From a bacterium (GTDB lineage Bacteria; SAR324; XYD2-FULL-50-16), in NCBI GenBank assembly GCA_018829445.1, contig JAHJTV010000001.1, forward strand, positions 1-64,000: 64,000 bases of DNA. Direction: 5' to 3'. The position numbers were made by a program, and so were the translations under genes. Positions 10,201 through 18,518 of this stretch are shown piece by piece. Position 1 is the first letter of the stretch. Each line of letters starts with the position of its first letter. The notes beneath the pieces were generated by a model. It searched no databases. It worked only from the letters and a program-made list of their open reading frames with translations, and was not told where the DNA came from.

Positions 10201-11892
10201 GATGAATGGGGATTTGCTCAGACATTACAATTCCTTGGTGTTTTTCATCAATGGAAAGCTGACTATCAGAAAGGGATAGAATATTTTGATGAAAGCATAA
10301 GAAGATTGGAAGAGATGGGAGACTTCATGGAAATAGGAGTCGTTCAAAATAATCTGATACTAAACCATCTTCTTCTCTCAAATTATGATGCAGCAGAAAG
10401 TATTACATATTCATTTTTAGAGTTTTCTCAAAAATCCAATGATATGTATGGCATCTGTACCAATCTAAATACACTGGCAAGTGTTATTTTTGAAAAAGGA
10501 GACTATGAAAACGCTAAAAAATACTACCTGGAGAGCATAACCCTGGCCAAGAAAAACAATATCTGGTTTATGTATTGCGCTTCCAGCCTGGAATATAGCG
10601 AAGTCTTGCTTGCCAACGGTGAAGTAAATAGCGCCTTGGAACACATACTGATTGCGGAAGAGCTGTTTAATAAACACACTTTCATGAAACAATATATTAT
10701 CAAAATTTATCATGTTATGGCTGAAATATTGATCGCCAAATATAAAAATGAAAACCATCAACTAAATAATGCTGAAAGAAGAAAACAATTACGGCAGATA
10801 AAAAAGTATTGCAATCAATCCTTAAGTCAAACAAAACGCTGGAAAACCTACCATACGGGAGCCCTTCGAGCAAACGCAAAATACTATGCACTCCTTGATA
10901 AGCCGACAACGGTTAATAAACTCTATAAACAAGCCATTGAATTTGCTAAAAGTATTTCAAGAGATTATGCGTTAGCTCTGAGCTATTTTGATTATGCGAT
11001 GTTTTTCAAACAGCAGAAAAGTGATGATAAAGCAGCGGAATATTTTTTAAAATCATATGATACTTTTAGAAAAATAGGTGCAAATGGCAACGCGGCAAGA
11101 GTCCGTCAGTATTGTCATGTTTCCGGAAAAGAACAAACGGAATCACTTGGCATGTTACTGGAAAATTTAAAATTGAATAAAAGGATTACATCACTTGAAC
11201 AGTTGAGCAAAGATATTGTTTCAAATCTGTCGCTGCAGATAGTATTGGAACGGGCGGTATCGACCCTGGTGGAGATAACAATCGCCGAACGGGGTTATAT
11301 TATTTTGAATGACAAGAATGACTTGCGGGTTGCAGCAAGCAAAATCATGAATGAAGAGAACCTTGAAAGATATTCTGAGAACATTATAAGGAAAGTATTG
11401 CAGCATCAAAAGCCAGTCATCACCACCAACGCTGCTGAAGATAACGACTATTCTGAATTTCGCAGTGTGCAAATAAATGAGCTAAAATCAATCCTGTGTA
11501 TTCCGGTTAAATCTGAAAATTCAGTTTTGGGAGTCTGTTATCTCGATAATTCATTATCTTCCGGTGTCTTTGATACCAGTGACATAAAAAACATTGAATC
11601 ACTGGTAAATTTTATTGCTTTTGTGCTGCTCAATGCCCACAAAAAGCAAGAGAATAAAGATAAAAACAAAGTCTTAAGCCAACAGTTTTTTGAGGAATAC
11701 AACATATCAAAACGGGAAAAGGAGATTATTCTGCTGATGATTGACGGGAAAAAACGTCAGGAAATCAGTGCCGCCTTGAATGTTTCAAATCATACCATTA
11801 AAAACCACATCAGCAATATCTATCATAAAGCGAATGTTCGAAACAGAATCGAACTGTTTAATCTTATTTATTCTTCTAATGAAGAAGAATAA
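7282..11892 (+). CDS. Ser/Thr kinase-AAA ATPase-TPR-GAF-LuxR regulator
   Basis: A 1536-residue multidomain signalling protein. Residues about 10-280 are a Hanks-type kinase with VAVKIL, HRDIKPGN (around 136), DFGLSD and GTFGYMSPEQ, so all catalytic residues are present. A predicted ATPase follows, with Walker A GEAGTGKT (around 335) and Walker B LVLFFDDIQW. The middle is a long TPR-like helical array (about 740-1270). A GAF domain follows (about 1310-1450), and a LuxR-type HTH lies near 1470-1530 (SKREKEIILLMIDGKKRQEISAALNVSNHTIKNHI). The layout resembles PknK/MalT-style STAND regulators. The protein is cytoplasmic, with no membrane segments. The target genes are unknown; the divergent lipoprotein gene is one candidate. 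Confidence 0.9.
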   Translation: MIAKLINNRFQLKEKLFDGRTSNLWLAYDVRDRNDVAVKILKRKTNTRHIEDVIRYKNIVLNVSTINHPNIVKIIELGEIDDHQSLVMEFIYGKNLQKIIQENSVENLSPFSTETTIKTIVQIASAMDFFHSKGIIHRDIKPGNIMAEGFENRNLEKCTIKIIDFGLSDIRGIIEFSDSKDIVGTFGYMSPEQLGVTSFDTDERSDLYSLGVIFYELITGKKPFLGSDIHSLIHQQIAKIPEAPSAFRELPDIYDRIINKLLEKEPTKRYQSAKGLLYDLNKLQNDEFSFVPGMKDRVVRLDFHTGFIGRKNEVNLLENELEKALEGNGSMCLISGEAGTGKTRLAEEMREILYSRKRLFLAVKCFPGENKKPYEPFKDILTQYLKHFSKKSNVEKTSRIGYLNNINKGFSEIIVQLNPQMKEIIKNTTPLVQLEKEREEDRYITAVSHFILSLSKAEEGLVLFFDDIQWSDNGTMAILKNILENISNYPLLLIATHRDKVPKTEEENNNLFKSPTQKPYPLTKIQLKPFDLTLIKEFIKEVLHVDTDRTADEIARYVSQASSGNMFFAIRIINQLLDEKALIADQNNTYHIDHSILKQINIPSSVLEIVMNRISLLSTKENEILSYASIIGKKFNIDFLFSLHKKSYSKSEIVNIVDKAISLHLLKYDLNDKRMLYFSHDRIQEAFYTRNDEKTRKALHLHIGATLEEIYDIELEHSVKECPALFDLANHFINGGQIEKAFYYSYPAGVKARENYANNEALSYLLKSLEYLEQLKPGENSEGIKINILLAEIYLTRGNYDEAINRCNTVLSETINIEKKISVYKLICQTYFKKGDWENCETFGKIGLKLLDENLPVKKLPLFLSIGKELFLRLLYWILPAIFILKKENNQSDKEKAIIWFYYNLGWSYVFSDQLKFFRAILRMVNISESKIGKSNELAMSWAGVGSVLMSIPFFNWANRYFQKALDLQKEIKDEWGFAQTLQFLGVFHQWKADYQKGIEYFDESIRRLEEMGDFMEIGVVQNNLILNHLLLSNYDAAESITYSFLEFSQKSNDMYGICTNLNTLASVIFEKGDYENAKKYYLESITLAKKNNIWFMYCASSLEYSEVLLANGEVNSALEHILIAEELFNKHTFMKQYIIKIYHVMAEILIAKYKNENHQLNNAERRKQLRQIKKYCNQSLSQTKRWKTYHTGALRANAKYYALLDKPTTVNKLYKQAIEFAKSISRDYALALSYFDYAMFFKQQKSDDKAAEYFLKSYDTFRKIGANGNAARVRQYCHVSGKEQTESLGMLLENLKLNKRITSLEQLSKDIVSNLSLQIVLERAVSTLVEITIAERGYIILNDKNDLRVAASKIMNEENLERYSENIIRKVLQHQKPVITTNAAEDNDYSEFRSVQINELKSILCIPVKSENSVLGVCYLDNSLSSGVFDTSDIKNIESLVNFIAFVLLNAHKKQENKDKNKVLSQQFFEEYNISKREKEIILLMIDGKKRQEISAALNVSNHTIKNHISNIYHKANVRNRIELFNLIYSSNEEE

Positions 11893-11923
11893 ATAAGTCT
11901 TCCTTAATGCACATTACGAAAAA

Positions 11924-12021
11924 GGGGACGTTGTTGACTAAGTATACAAACAGTAAAACTTGTTCAATGATGTCCACATACTTATATCCATGTATTTGTA
12001 TACTTAGTCAACAACGTCCCC
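11924..12021. repeat. 98-bp perfect inverted repeat (MITE/REP-like)
   Basis: Two 27-bp arms (11924-11950 and 11995-12021) are exact reverse complements. They start GGGGACGTTGTTGACTAAG and enclose a 44-bp spacer. The element sits between two plus-strand genes and encodes nothing. Its shape fits a non-autonomous transposable element or a REP unit mobilised by an IS200-type transposase. It could also act as a transcription terminator for the kinase gene. The remaining sequence to 12247 shows nothing else recognisable apart from the ribosome site of the next gene. Confidence 0.8.
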
Positions 12022-12247
12022 AGGGCATCAGCCAAGCCCGAAAGAGATGATGTTGATTAAGTTTAAAATCTCTTTTAGACTAATATATTAAAAACACAAC
12101 AGAATAAAGGTCAGATGAGACAAAAAGCTTATCAAGCAATATAAATCATTCATTGGAATAGCTGTTACCGGAATTGAGTTTCGAAACAGTCTGAATAAAA
12201 AGACAATAAGCTGAAGATTCATAACAATATACAAACAGGAGATCCCA

Positions 12248-13933
12248 TTGCAGGAATTAACCAAATCACAAAAAGGTAGAATAGCCATCCGTTCCTTTAA
12301 GACAATAGCGGACTCTCTTGTTTTAAGAGGTTACTACAAACCTTCCGGAAGATCAGGACGCACGCTGGAAAAAGCCCTGAGAGACATCAGCCCGGAAATA
12401 TACGGCACCATGAACGATTCCAGGAGTATTGAGCTTAAGGGGTTGGAGTATGTATTAGACCGATTACCCAGGGGGATAGAGGAATGTTCGCGAATTATCC
12501 TGACTGCCTCCGAAGATCTCGACCATACCGAATTTGAAAAAATAGAACCACCCAAGCGACGTCGAACCTCTTATCGTATGAGCGAAAATGAGATCTGTTT
12601 TGTGATCACACGAGGAGCCAGTGAAGTATATGATCTTTTAACCCATCTCACCTTTCTCAATATCGAAGCCAACAAGATATTTAAACAATTGATCGACAGG
12701 GAAGGTGAAACCACCTTTATGTGGCGGGAGCTGGATAATATCGTAAAAAAGGAGGAGTCCATCTCCGGGAAAGCTCTGGATCAGGCGATTTGGAATCTAA
12801 GTGTGATTCTGGGTCGAACCTATCAGGAAACCAGGGAGACTTACGAATCTCTGGAAAAGACCCGAAAAGAGAAAGGGGGTAACAATGGATTGTTTAGGAT
12901 TATTCTCCAACTGGGGAAAAGAGTCGAAAAGGGCTTAAACTCTCCGGATGAGGAATTGATTTTTATTTTCACACCGGCTTTCAAAGATTTAATGGGTCAT
13001 CACCAGGTCGGAAGAAATTGGGCTCATAGCATCAAAAATCATCTGAAAGAGATGTCGTTGGCAGAAAGACCGCTTCATATCATCAGCGCCAACATGCATA
13101 GCATTAAAAACACCCTGTATGCATATGACTACGTGAAAAAATCTCACAAGGGTAAAACCGGTAATGATCTTTACCAGTTCATAACTGATATCCGCCCTGA
13201 AGAGGATAAAATCACGGTTTTCGCCGAGAAACAGGGTTTATTTGAAAAAAGAGACCAATCAGGGGCAAATATTGACTTTCAAATCATAGATACTTCTCTT
13301 TTGGATTCTCTGGAGATGCACCCGCAAATCAGCTTCGATAAGTCTTTCATCAAAACGGAAAAACCGGTAATTCTGGTTATAGACTACGCCTTTGGTGATC
13401 AGGCTTTTGAAGTGATGGATGAGCTTTTGAACCCTGTTGAAACAGGTGAAACGCTCCAGAACCTCAACGTCAGGTCGATCTCGATCATGGGCAAAGCCGG
13501 CATTCTGCCCGGGACAAAAGGCGATATTATGTTGGCCACGTCCCATGTCATTGAGGGGACTGCTAATAACTATATTGTAGACAACGAATTGGTGGCAGAC
13601 GATTTTAAGGAAGCGCCTGCAGTTTTCGTCGGGCCGATTTTAACCGTATTGGGAACGTCCCTGCAAAATCGGGATGTTCTGGAGAAGTTTCAGACCACCA
13701 GCTGGAAAGCAATTGGACTGGAAATGGAGGGCGGACACTATCAACGGGCCATCAATGCTGCCATCATCAAAGGTCACATCAAACAGGATGTAAAAACAAG
13801 ATACGCCTATTATGCTTCTGATAATCCCCTCCACAGTGGTCAAACACTCGCATCCGGAAGTATGGGACAGGAAGGGGTTCAACCGACCTACATGATTACC
13901 AAGGTGATTCTGGAGAAGATACTCAATGGGTAA
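12248..13933 (+). CDS. Uncharacterised protein with nucleoside-phosphorylase-like C-terminus
   Basis: 561 residues, with a TTG start preceded by AGGAG at a good distance. The N-terminal half is helical and unfamiliar. The C-terminal part has features of the purine nucleoside phosphorylase/MTA-SAH nucleosidase fold: SIMGKAGILPGTKGDIMLAT, then SHVIEGTANNYIVDN, and IGLEMEGGHYQRA, which resembles the family's EMEG substrate motif. No signal peptide or membrane segment is seen. The gene is followed 100 bp later by the uracil-DNA glycosylase gene on the same strand. Enzymatic activity on nucleosides is inferred from the C-terminal motifs only. Confidence 0.65.
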   Translation: MQELTKSQKGRIAIRSFKTIADSLVLRGYYKPSGRSGRTLEKALRDISPEIYGTMNDSRSIELKGLEYVLDRLPRGIEECSRIILTASEDLDHTEFEKIEPPKRRRTSYRMSENEICFVITRGASEVYDLLTHLTFLNIEANKIFKQLIDREGETTFMWRELDNIVKKEESISGKALDQAIWNLSVILGRTYQETRETYESLEKTRKEKGGNNGLFRIILQLGKRVEKGLNSPDEELIFIFTPAFKDLMGHHQVGRNWAHSIKNHLKEMSLAERPLHIISANMHSIKNTLYAYDYVKKSHKGKTGNDLYQFITDIRPEEDKITVFAEKQGLFEKRDQSGANIDFQIIDTSLLDSLEMHPQISFDKSFIKTEKPVILVIDYAFGDQAFEVMDELLNPVETGETLQNLNVRSISIMGKAGILPGTKGDIMLATSHVIEGTANNYIVDNELVADDFKEAPAVFVGPILTVLGTSLQNRDVLEKFQTTSWKAIGLEMEGGHYQRAINAAIIKGHIKQDVKTRYAYYASDNPLHSGQTLASGSMGQEGVQPTYMITKVILEKILNG

Positions 13934-14036
13934 TGACTGCCATTCTTTTTTCCCAGTCGGAGGGGAAGTAGCAAAATTTATAATCGGGACTTTATTTTGT
14001 CCTGTGATATTGTAATAACAAAAACCCAGGGCAGGA

Positions 14037-14756
14037 ATGACCATCCAGCGAATCACCGATACGCTCATTCAGGATTTACAATCGTTGTCCTTTAAGGATC
14101 CGGTTTGTTTTGTTTATAATCCGCTTGAATATGCACGAAAACCTTATGATCTTTATTTTGAAAAATACGGGCGATCCCCAAAAGAAGTTCTGCTGATTGG
14201 CATGAACCCCGGACCATTCGGCATGGCTCAGACCGGGGTGCCGTTCGGCGAGGTGGACTTCGTCAAAAACTGGCTCGCCATCGAAGCAGAGGTGGGCACT
14301 CCTGTTAGAACTCATCCTAAACGACCCATTGAGGGTTTCTCCTGTCGCAAGAGTGAAGTCAGTGGTAAACGGGTCTGGGGTTGGGCCAAAGACAGATTGA
14401 AAACCACTGATCGTTTTTTCTCTCAATTCCTGGTTATCAACTATTGCCCTTTGATCTTTTTGGAAGAAAGTGGAAGAAACCGAACACCGGACAAACTTCC
14501 CAAGACCGAAAGGGAGTCTTTGTTTGCCGCTTGTGACAAAGCTTTAATGGAAACCATCAATCTCTATTCGCCCAAGCATGTCATTGGCATCGGGGCTTTT
14601 GCCGAAAAAAGAGTCTTGTCTGTAGTAAACAACTCTTCCATCAATGTGGGTCGAATTCTTCACCCCAGCCCGGCCAATCCGAAGGCCAATAAAGGCTGGG
14701 CCGACATCATCGAAACCGAACTGGCGGAAATCGGGATATCTATTGCAATTGACTAA
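14037..14756 (+). CDS. SMUG-type uracil-DNA glycosylase
   Basis: 239 residues with the SMUG1-like motif 1 GMNPGPFGMAQTGVPFG, the central VINYCPLIFLEESGRNRTPD and motif 2 HPSPANP near the C-terminus. These motifs form the uracil pocket and position the catalytic water in the UDG superfamily. The protein would remove uracil or related lesions from DNA in base excision repair. The length is normal for the family. GCAGG precedes the ATG closely. The 3' end overlaps the convergent aminotransferase gene by 4 bp. Confidence 0.85.
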   Translation: MTIQRITDTLIQDLQSLSFKDPVCFVYNPLEYARKPYDLYFEKYGRSPKEVLLIGMNPGPFGMAQTGVPFGEVDFVKNWLAIEAEVGTPVRTHPKRPIEGFSCRKSEVSGKRVWGWAKDRLKTTDRFFSQFLVINYCPLIFLEESGRNRTPDKLPKTERESLFAACDKALMETINLYSPKHVIGIGAFAEKRVLSVVNNSSINVGRILHPSPANPKANKGWADIIETELAEIGISIAID

Positions 14757-15898
14757 ATCTCTTTCAAGATTTTTCCGGCTTTCAACAATGTATCATCGTT
14801 CTTGGCGAAGCAGAACCGCAGTACCCGGTAATCATCCCTGTTGTGATAAAAGACCGACGGGGGAATGGAAGCCACACCCTTTTCCACAGTCAGCCAACGG
14901 GCGAACTCCAGGTCACCCTCTTTGGAGATATCGGAATAATCCAGCATTTGGAAATAGGTGCCCTCACAAGCCAGGGGCTTAAAACGAGAGCCTTTGATGG
15001 CCTCCAGAAAAATATCCCGCTTCTTTTCATAAAAAGCAGGCAGATCCAGATAGGCATTCTTTTGCTCCAGGTATTCGGCGTAGGCAAATTGGGTGGGTGT
15101 ATGAACAGCAAAGGTCAAATACTGATGAATCCGTTGGAATTCAAGCATCAATGGTTCCGGTGCAATGCAATAACCAATTTTCCATCCGGTGGCGTGATAA
15201 GTCTTTCCAAAAGAGCTGATAACAAAGCTGCGTTCAGCCAGCTCGGGGTAGCGTAAAATACTCTCATGGCGATTGTTGTCAAAAAAAATATGCTCATAAA
15301 CCTCATCACTGACAATGAAAGCCCCTGAATCCTTAACAATCTCAGTCAAAGCCTTCATATCATCAGCTTTCAATATTGCCCCGGTAGGATTGTGTGGAGA
15401 GTTTAACACGATCAGTCTTGTCTTATCAGAGATAGCCGCCTTCACTTCGTCCCAGTCGATGTGATAATCAGGATATTTCAGTCGGATATAAACGGGGATA
15501 CCACCGCTCAGTCGCAGAGCGGGTTCATATGAATCGTAGGCCGGTTCAAACAGGATTACTTCGTCCCCTTGCCTTACCGTGGCAGTAATGGCAGCAAACA
15601 ATGCTTCGGTGGCACCGGAAGTGATCGTTATTTCCGACTCCGGGTTGATCTTTGCTTGGTACAACTCAACCGTTTTTTCGGCAATTTTCTGCCGAAGCTC
15701 CAAAACTCCCTGCATCGGCGCATACTGGTTGCGATGTTGACGCATGTTTTTTTCGATTAACGCAATCAGATCAGGACTGGCATCAAATTCCGGGAATCCC
15801 TGGGACAGATTGATTGCTTTGCTGTCCATGGCCAATTTGGACATGGTTGTGAATATTGTAACACCAATGCTGGGAAGCTTGGATTCTATTGTTAGCAT
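14753..15898 (-). CDS. PLP-dependent aminotransferase, YbdL/methionine-aminotransferase type
   Basis: A fold-type I aminotransferase. It carries SQGFPEFDASPDLI, TSGATEALFAA, NSPHNPTGA, SDEVYEHIFFD and the PLP lysine in SSFGKTYHATGWKIGY. The pattern is closest to YbdL-like enzymes, which transaminate methionine and aromatic amino acids with 2-oxoacids. I place the start at 15898 because AAGGGTG lies eight bases before it; an upstream ATG at 15919 has no ribosome site. The gene stands alone. Substrate specificity is inferred. Confidence 0.85.
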   Translation of the reverse strand: MLTIESKLPSIGVTIFTTMSKLAMDSKAINLSQGFPEFDASPDLIALIEKNMRQHRNQYAPMQGVLELRQKIAEKTVELYQAKINPESEITITSGATEALFAAITATVRQGDEVILFEPAYDSYEPALRLSGGIPVYIRLKYPDYHIDWDEVKAAISDKTRLIVLNSPHNPTGAILKADDMKALTEIVKDSGAFIVSDEVYEHIFFDNNRHESILRYPELAERSFVISSFGKTYHATGWKIGYCIAPEPLMLEFQRIHQYLTFAVHTPTQFAYAEYLEQKNAYLDLPAFYEKKRDIFLEAIKGSRFKPLACEGTYFQMLDYSDISKEGDLEFARWLTVEKGVASIPPSVFYHNRDDYRVLRFCFAKNDDTLLKAGKILKEI

Positions 15899-16101
15899 GG
15901 GATTCACCCTTTTAATCATTCAATTACACTACAAAAACTGTTTACCAATGAAGTTTTTAATAATACTGAAAATTTCTTTTCAATACAACCGGGAAACAGC
16001 GAGCTTGGCAGAACAATCCGATATAGTTTCCAAATAAGCAATAAACCTGAATTGGATTCATTGTGTATCTTGGATTTAATACCCCGCCGCTTGCGGCAAC
16101 C

Positions 16102-16172
16102 TGTCATCCCGGACTTGATCCTGGATCCAGTTTTAAACAAGAAATAGAATACGGGTCAAGCCCGGAATGACA
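16102..16172. repeat. Dispersed inverted-repeat element, copy 2
   Basis: Arms TGTCATCCCGGACTTGATCC and GGGTCAAGCCCGGAATGACA are largely complementary, as in the copies at 35-111 and 38968-39037. Flanking words ACCCCGCCGCTTGCGG and ACCCCACTGCTTGGGG also recur around copy 3, so the repeat unit is longer than the palindrome. The gap 15899-16329 holds this element, a nine-base G run near 16191 and no gene. Confidence 0.75.
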
Positions 16173-16329
16173 ATTGATACCCCACTGCTTGGGGGGGGGT
16201 AGTTCATTGAAGAGTTGTCTAAAACATAGTCATTTATATTTCACCGTGGAAAAAACTGTGAATTGGGGATAACCTGAACAAGTCAAGTCACACTAACGAC
16301 TACAACCCTTTATTAACGAGAGATAAAAA

Positions 16330-17112
16330 ATGAATCTGGATCAGTTAAGAAGTAAAACAGGTTTCATTTGCGATATGGATGGCGTCATCTACCATGGCAA
16401 CAAACTGATACCCGGTGTTAAAGAGTTTGTTGACTGGCTGCAGAAGGAAGAGAAACGGTTTTTGTTTTTGACTAATAGTAGCGAACGCTCCCCCAGGGAG
16501 CTTAAAGAAAAGTTGGATCGGCTTGGTATCCATGTTGATGAATCCCACTTTTACACCAGTGCTTTGGCTACGGCAGCGTTTCTAAAATCACAAAACCCCA
16601 AGGGAAGCGCCTATATTATCGGGGAAGCAGGATTAATTACTGCATTGTATGAATCGGGGTTCTCCATGAATGAGGTGAATCCCGATTATGTGGTACTCGG
16701 AGAGACGCGTTCCTATTCTTTTGAGAAACTGGAAAGAGCCGTTAACCTGGTTCGAAACGGAGCCAAGTTAATTGGAACCAATCCGGATCTAACGGATTCC
16801 ATGGGTCGGGAGATAGCTCCAGCCACCGGCGCCCTGATCGCTCCCATCGAACTGGCAACCGGAAGCAAAGCTTATTTCGTCGGAAAACCCAATCCGTTGA
16901 TGATGCGACATGCCAGAAAACTATTGGGATGTAGCAGAGAGGAGACTGCCATCATTGGCGATCGCATGGACACTGATATCATTGCAGGAATCCATGAAGA
17001 TCTGGATACGGTTTTGGTTTTAAGCGGTATCACAGACGAACAGGAGATGATCAAATACGCTTATCGCCCTAAATATATCCTCCCTAATGTCGGTTCCATT
17101 CCGGTATCTTGA
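16330..17112 (+). CDS. HAD-superfamily phosphatase, NagD-like
   Basis: 260 residues with all HAD motifs: the nucleophile in CDMDGVIYHG, motif II FLTNSS, the lysine in YFVGKPNP and motif IV IIGDRMDTDI. The fold with a large cap between motifs II and III matches the NagD/4-nitrophenylphosphatase group, which hydrolyses small phosphate esters such as sugar or nucleotide phosphates. A purine-rich GAGAG lies upstream of the ATG. The gene is alone on its strand. The physiological substrate cannot be deduced. Confidence 0.88.
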   Translation: MNLDQLRSKTGFICDMDGVIYHGNKLIPGVKEFVDWLQKEEKRFLFLTNSSERSPRELKEKLDRLGIHVDESHFYTSALATAAFLKSQNPKGSAYIIGEAGLITALYESGFSMNEVNPDYVVLGETRSYSFEKLERAVNLVRNGAKLIGTNPDLTDSMGREIAPATGALIAPIELATGSKAYFVGKPNPLMMRHARKLLGCSREETAIIGDRMDTDIIAGIHEDLDTVLVLSGITDEQEMIKYAYRPKYILPNVGSIPVS

Positions 17113-17137
17113 AACACCACTTTATTGATCAAAAAAA

Positions 17138-17174
17138 ACCGGTCCATCGGGGGGATTGTGCCGTCCGGACCGGT
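17138..17174 (+). terminator. Hairpin downstream of the HAD phosphatase gene
   Basis: ACCGGTCC (17138-17145) pairs exactly with GGACCGGT (17167-17174), 25 bp after the stop codon. A U-tract is lacking; a run of A precedes the stem, so it would look more like an intrinsic terminator read from the other strand. Confidence 0.35.
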
Positions 17175-17608
17175 CCTTATCCCGTTTCACTTTGCCAGCG
17201 TATTCAATTAGGTTGTCTGAGCAAAAACTACATTTAATAGCTCTGAAACCAACTCAACGAGATACTTTCATTATAGTTTATTATCATCTCAGATTCAAAT
17301 TATTCCTTGTTTTTTTTAAAAATCCGAGAAAGCTTTTGCGCAGTGATTTTGGAGGAGAATAGATTTAAAAGCGACAAAAAACTTTTCCCCAGTCTCATCC
17401 ACTTTTCTGTTTTTAATCCCGTTGAATGGTTTGAGCTTTTTTTATTTAATTCAAGAATTCAATAACGTATACTTTATTGGGTTTGCAGACCGGGGAATAG
17501 CTTATATGATGTAAACCAGGAGATTCGAAATACCACCGAATACGGAATAATTGATTGCAATTCCGGAAAATCGTTAGCGTAAAAAGCAATCCATCAAACG
17601 GAGTTGAT
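17175..17608. other. Intergenic, no gene recognised
   Basis: AT-rich spacer between the HAD phosphatase hairpin and the metallo-beta-lactamase gene. A short open frame covers part of it but lacks a ribosome site and protein-like composition. I see no repeat or clear promoter. Confidence 0.4.
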
Positions 17609-18502
17609 ATGAAAATGATTGCTGATCCGATAAAAATTCATGACAAATTATATTGTTTGGGCAGCCCCTTTTTACCTGTTTATCTGTTAGACGGACCGGA
17701 ACCGGTGCTGTTCGATGCCGGAATGTCCTTCATGTCAGAACATTATCAAGCAGAAATAGAAAAGGTACTGGGTCGACGCTCGCCAAAATACCTGTTCTTA
17801 AGCCACATGCATTTCGATCATTGTGGTGCTGTCGGGTATCTTAAAGGCATTTACCCCGGTTTAACCATCTGTTCCGCTGCAATTGGAGCGGAAACCATTA
17901 AAAAACCTTCGGCGTTGAACCTTATTAACCAGCTGAGTGACTTCCCCGGGTTGAATGAAAATCAGAAATTTAAGCCCTTTACGGTGGACAGGATTCTGGA
18001 GGATGGAGAGGCTTTCATACTGGACGGTGGAAAGCGGATTGAGATTATTGCGACACCCGGACACACCAGGGATATGTTAAGCTTTTACCTGCCTGATGAC
18101 AAAACACTGATCCCCTCGGAAGCAGCAGGAGTTCCAGCTGAAGATAACCATGTTTATACGGAATTTCTGGTGGATTGTTACTCATATTTTCAATCCTTGG
18201 AAATGCTCTCCACCTATTCGTTTGATACCATTCTGTTTGCGCATAATTATATCTATACCGGAACAGACGCGGACTCCTTTTTTCAAACCGCCCTGGATCA
18301 CGGGTACCATTTTCGGGATCGTTTGTCAGAACTCCTGGATCAATATGGTTTTGATACTGATAAGATCGGCGCAATAATAAAATCAGAAGAGTATGACATA
18401 ATTCAAGGAGCCAAACAGCCGGAGAAGGCATACCTTATCAATCTGCAGGCCAAGATCAAAGCGGTGAATCGGTGGAGAAATACTGAAATGGTCAAAAACT
18501 AA
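17609..18502 (+). CDS. Metallo-beta-lactamase-fold hydrolase
   Basis: 297 residues from the ATG at 17609, which follows ACGGAG; a TTG further upstream lacks such a signal. The zinc motif is SHMHFDHCG, followed by downstream ligands in TPGHTRDM, an acidic residue near PSEAAG, and AHNYIYTG. These residues support a binuclear metal site of the MBL superfamily. Members include glyoxalase II, persulfide dioxygenases and lactonases; nothing here singles one out. The protein is cytoplasmic, without a signal peptide. The convergent histidine kinase gene ends 16 bp away. Confidence 0.82.
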   Translation: MKMIADPIKIHDKLYCLGSPFLPVYLLDGPEPVLFDAGMSFMSEHYQAEIEKVLGRRSPKYLFLSHMHFDHCGAVGYLKGIYPGLTICSAAIGAETIKKPSALNLINQLSDFPGLNENQKFKPFTVDRILEDGEAFILDGGKRIEIIATPGHTRDMLSFYLPDDKTLIPSEAAGVPAEDNHVYTEFLVDCYSYFQSLEMLSTYSFDTILFAHNYIYTGTDADSFFQTALDHGYHFRDRLSELLDQYGFDTDKIGAIIKSEEYDIIQGAKQPEKAYLINLQAKIKAVNRWRNTEMVKN

Positions 18503-18518
18503 AGAAAAGTAAGTCTAT

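Noticed and set aside
16186-16200. The run of G near 16191 as a quadruplex or regulatory element.
   Set aside because: It is a single G run without further tracts and forms part of the degenerate flank of the dispersed repeat.
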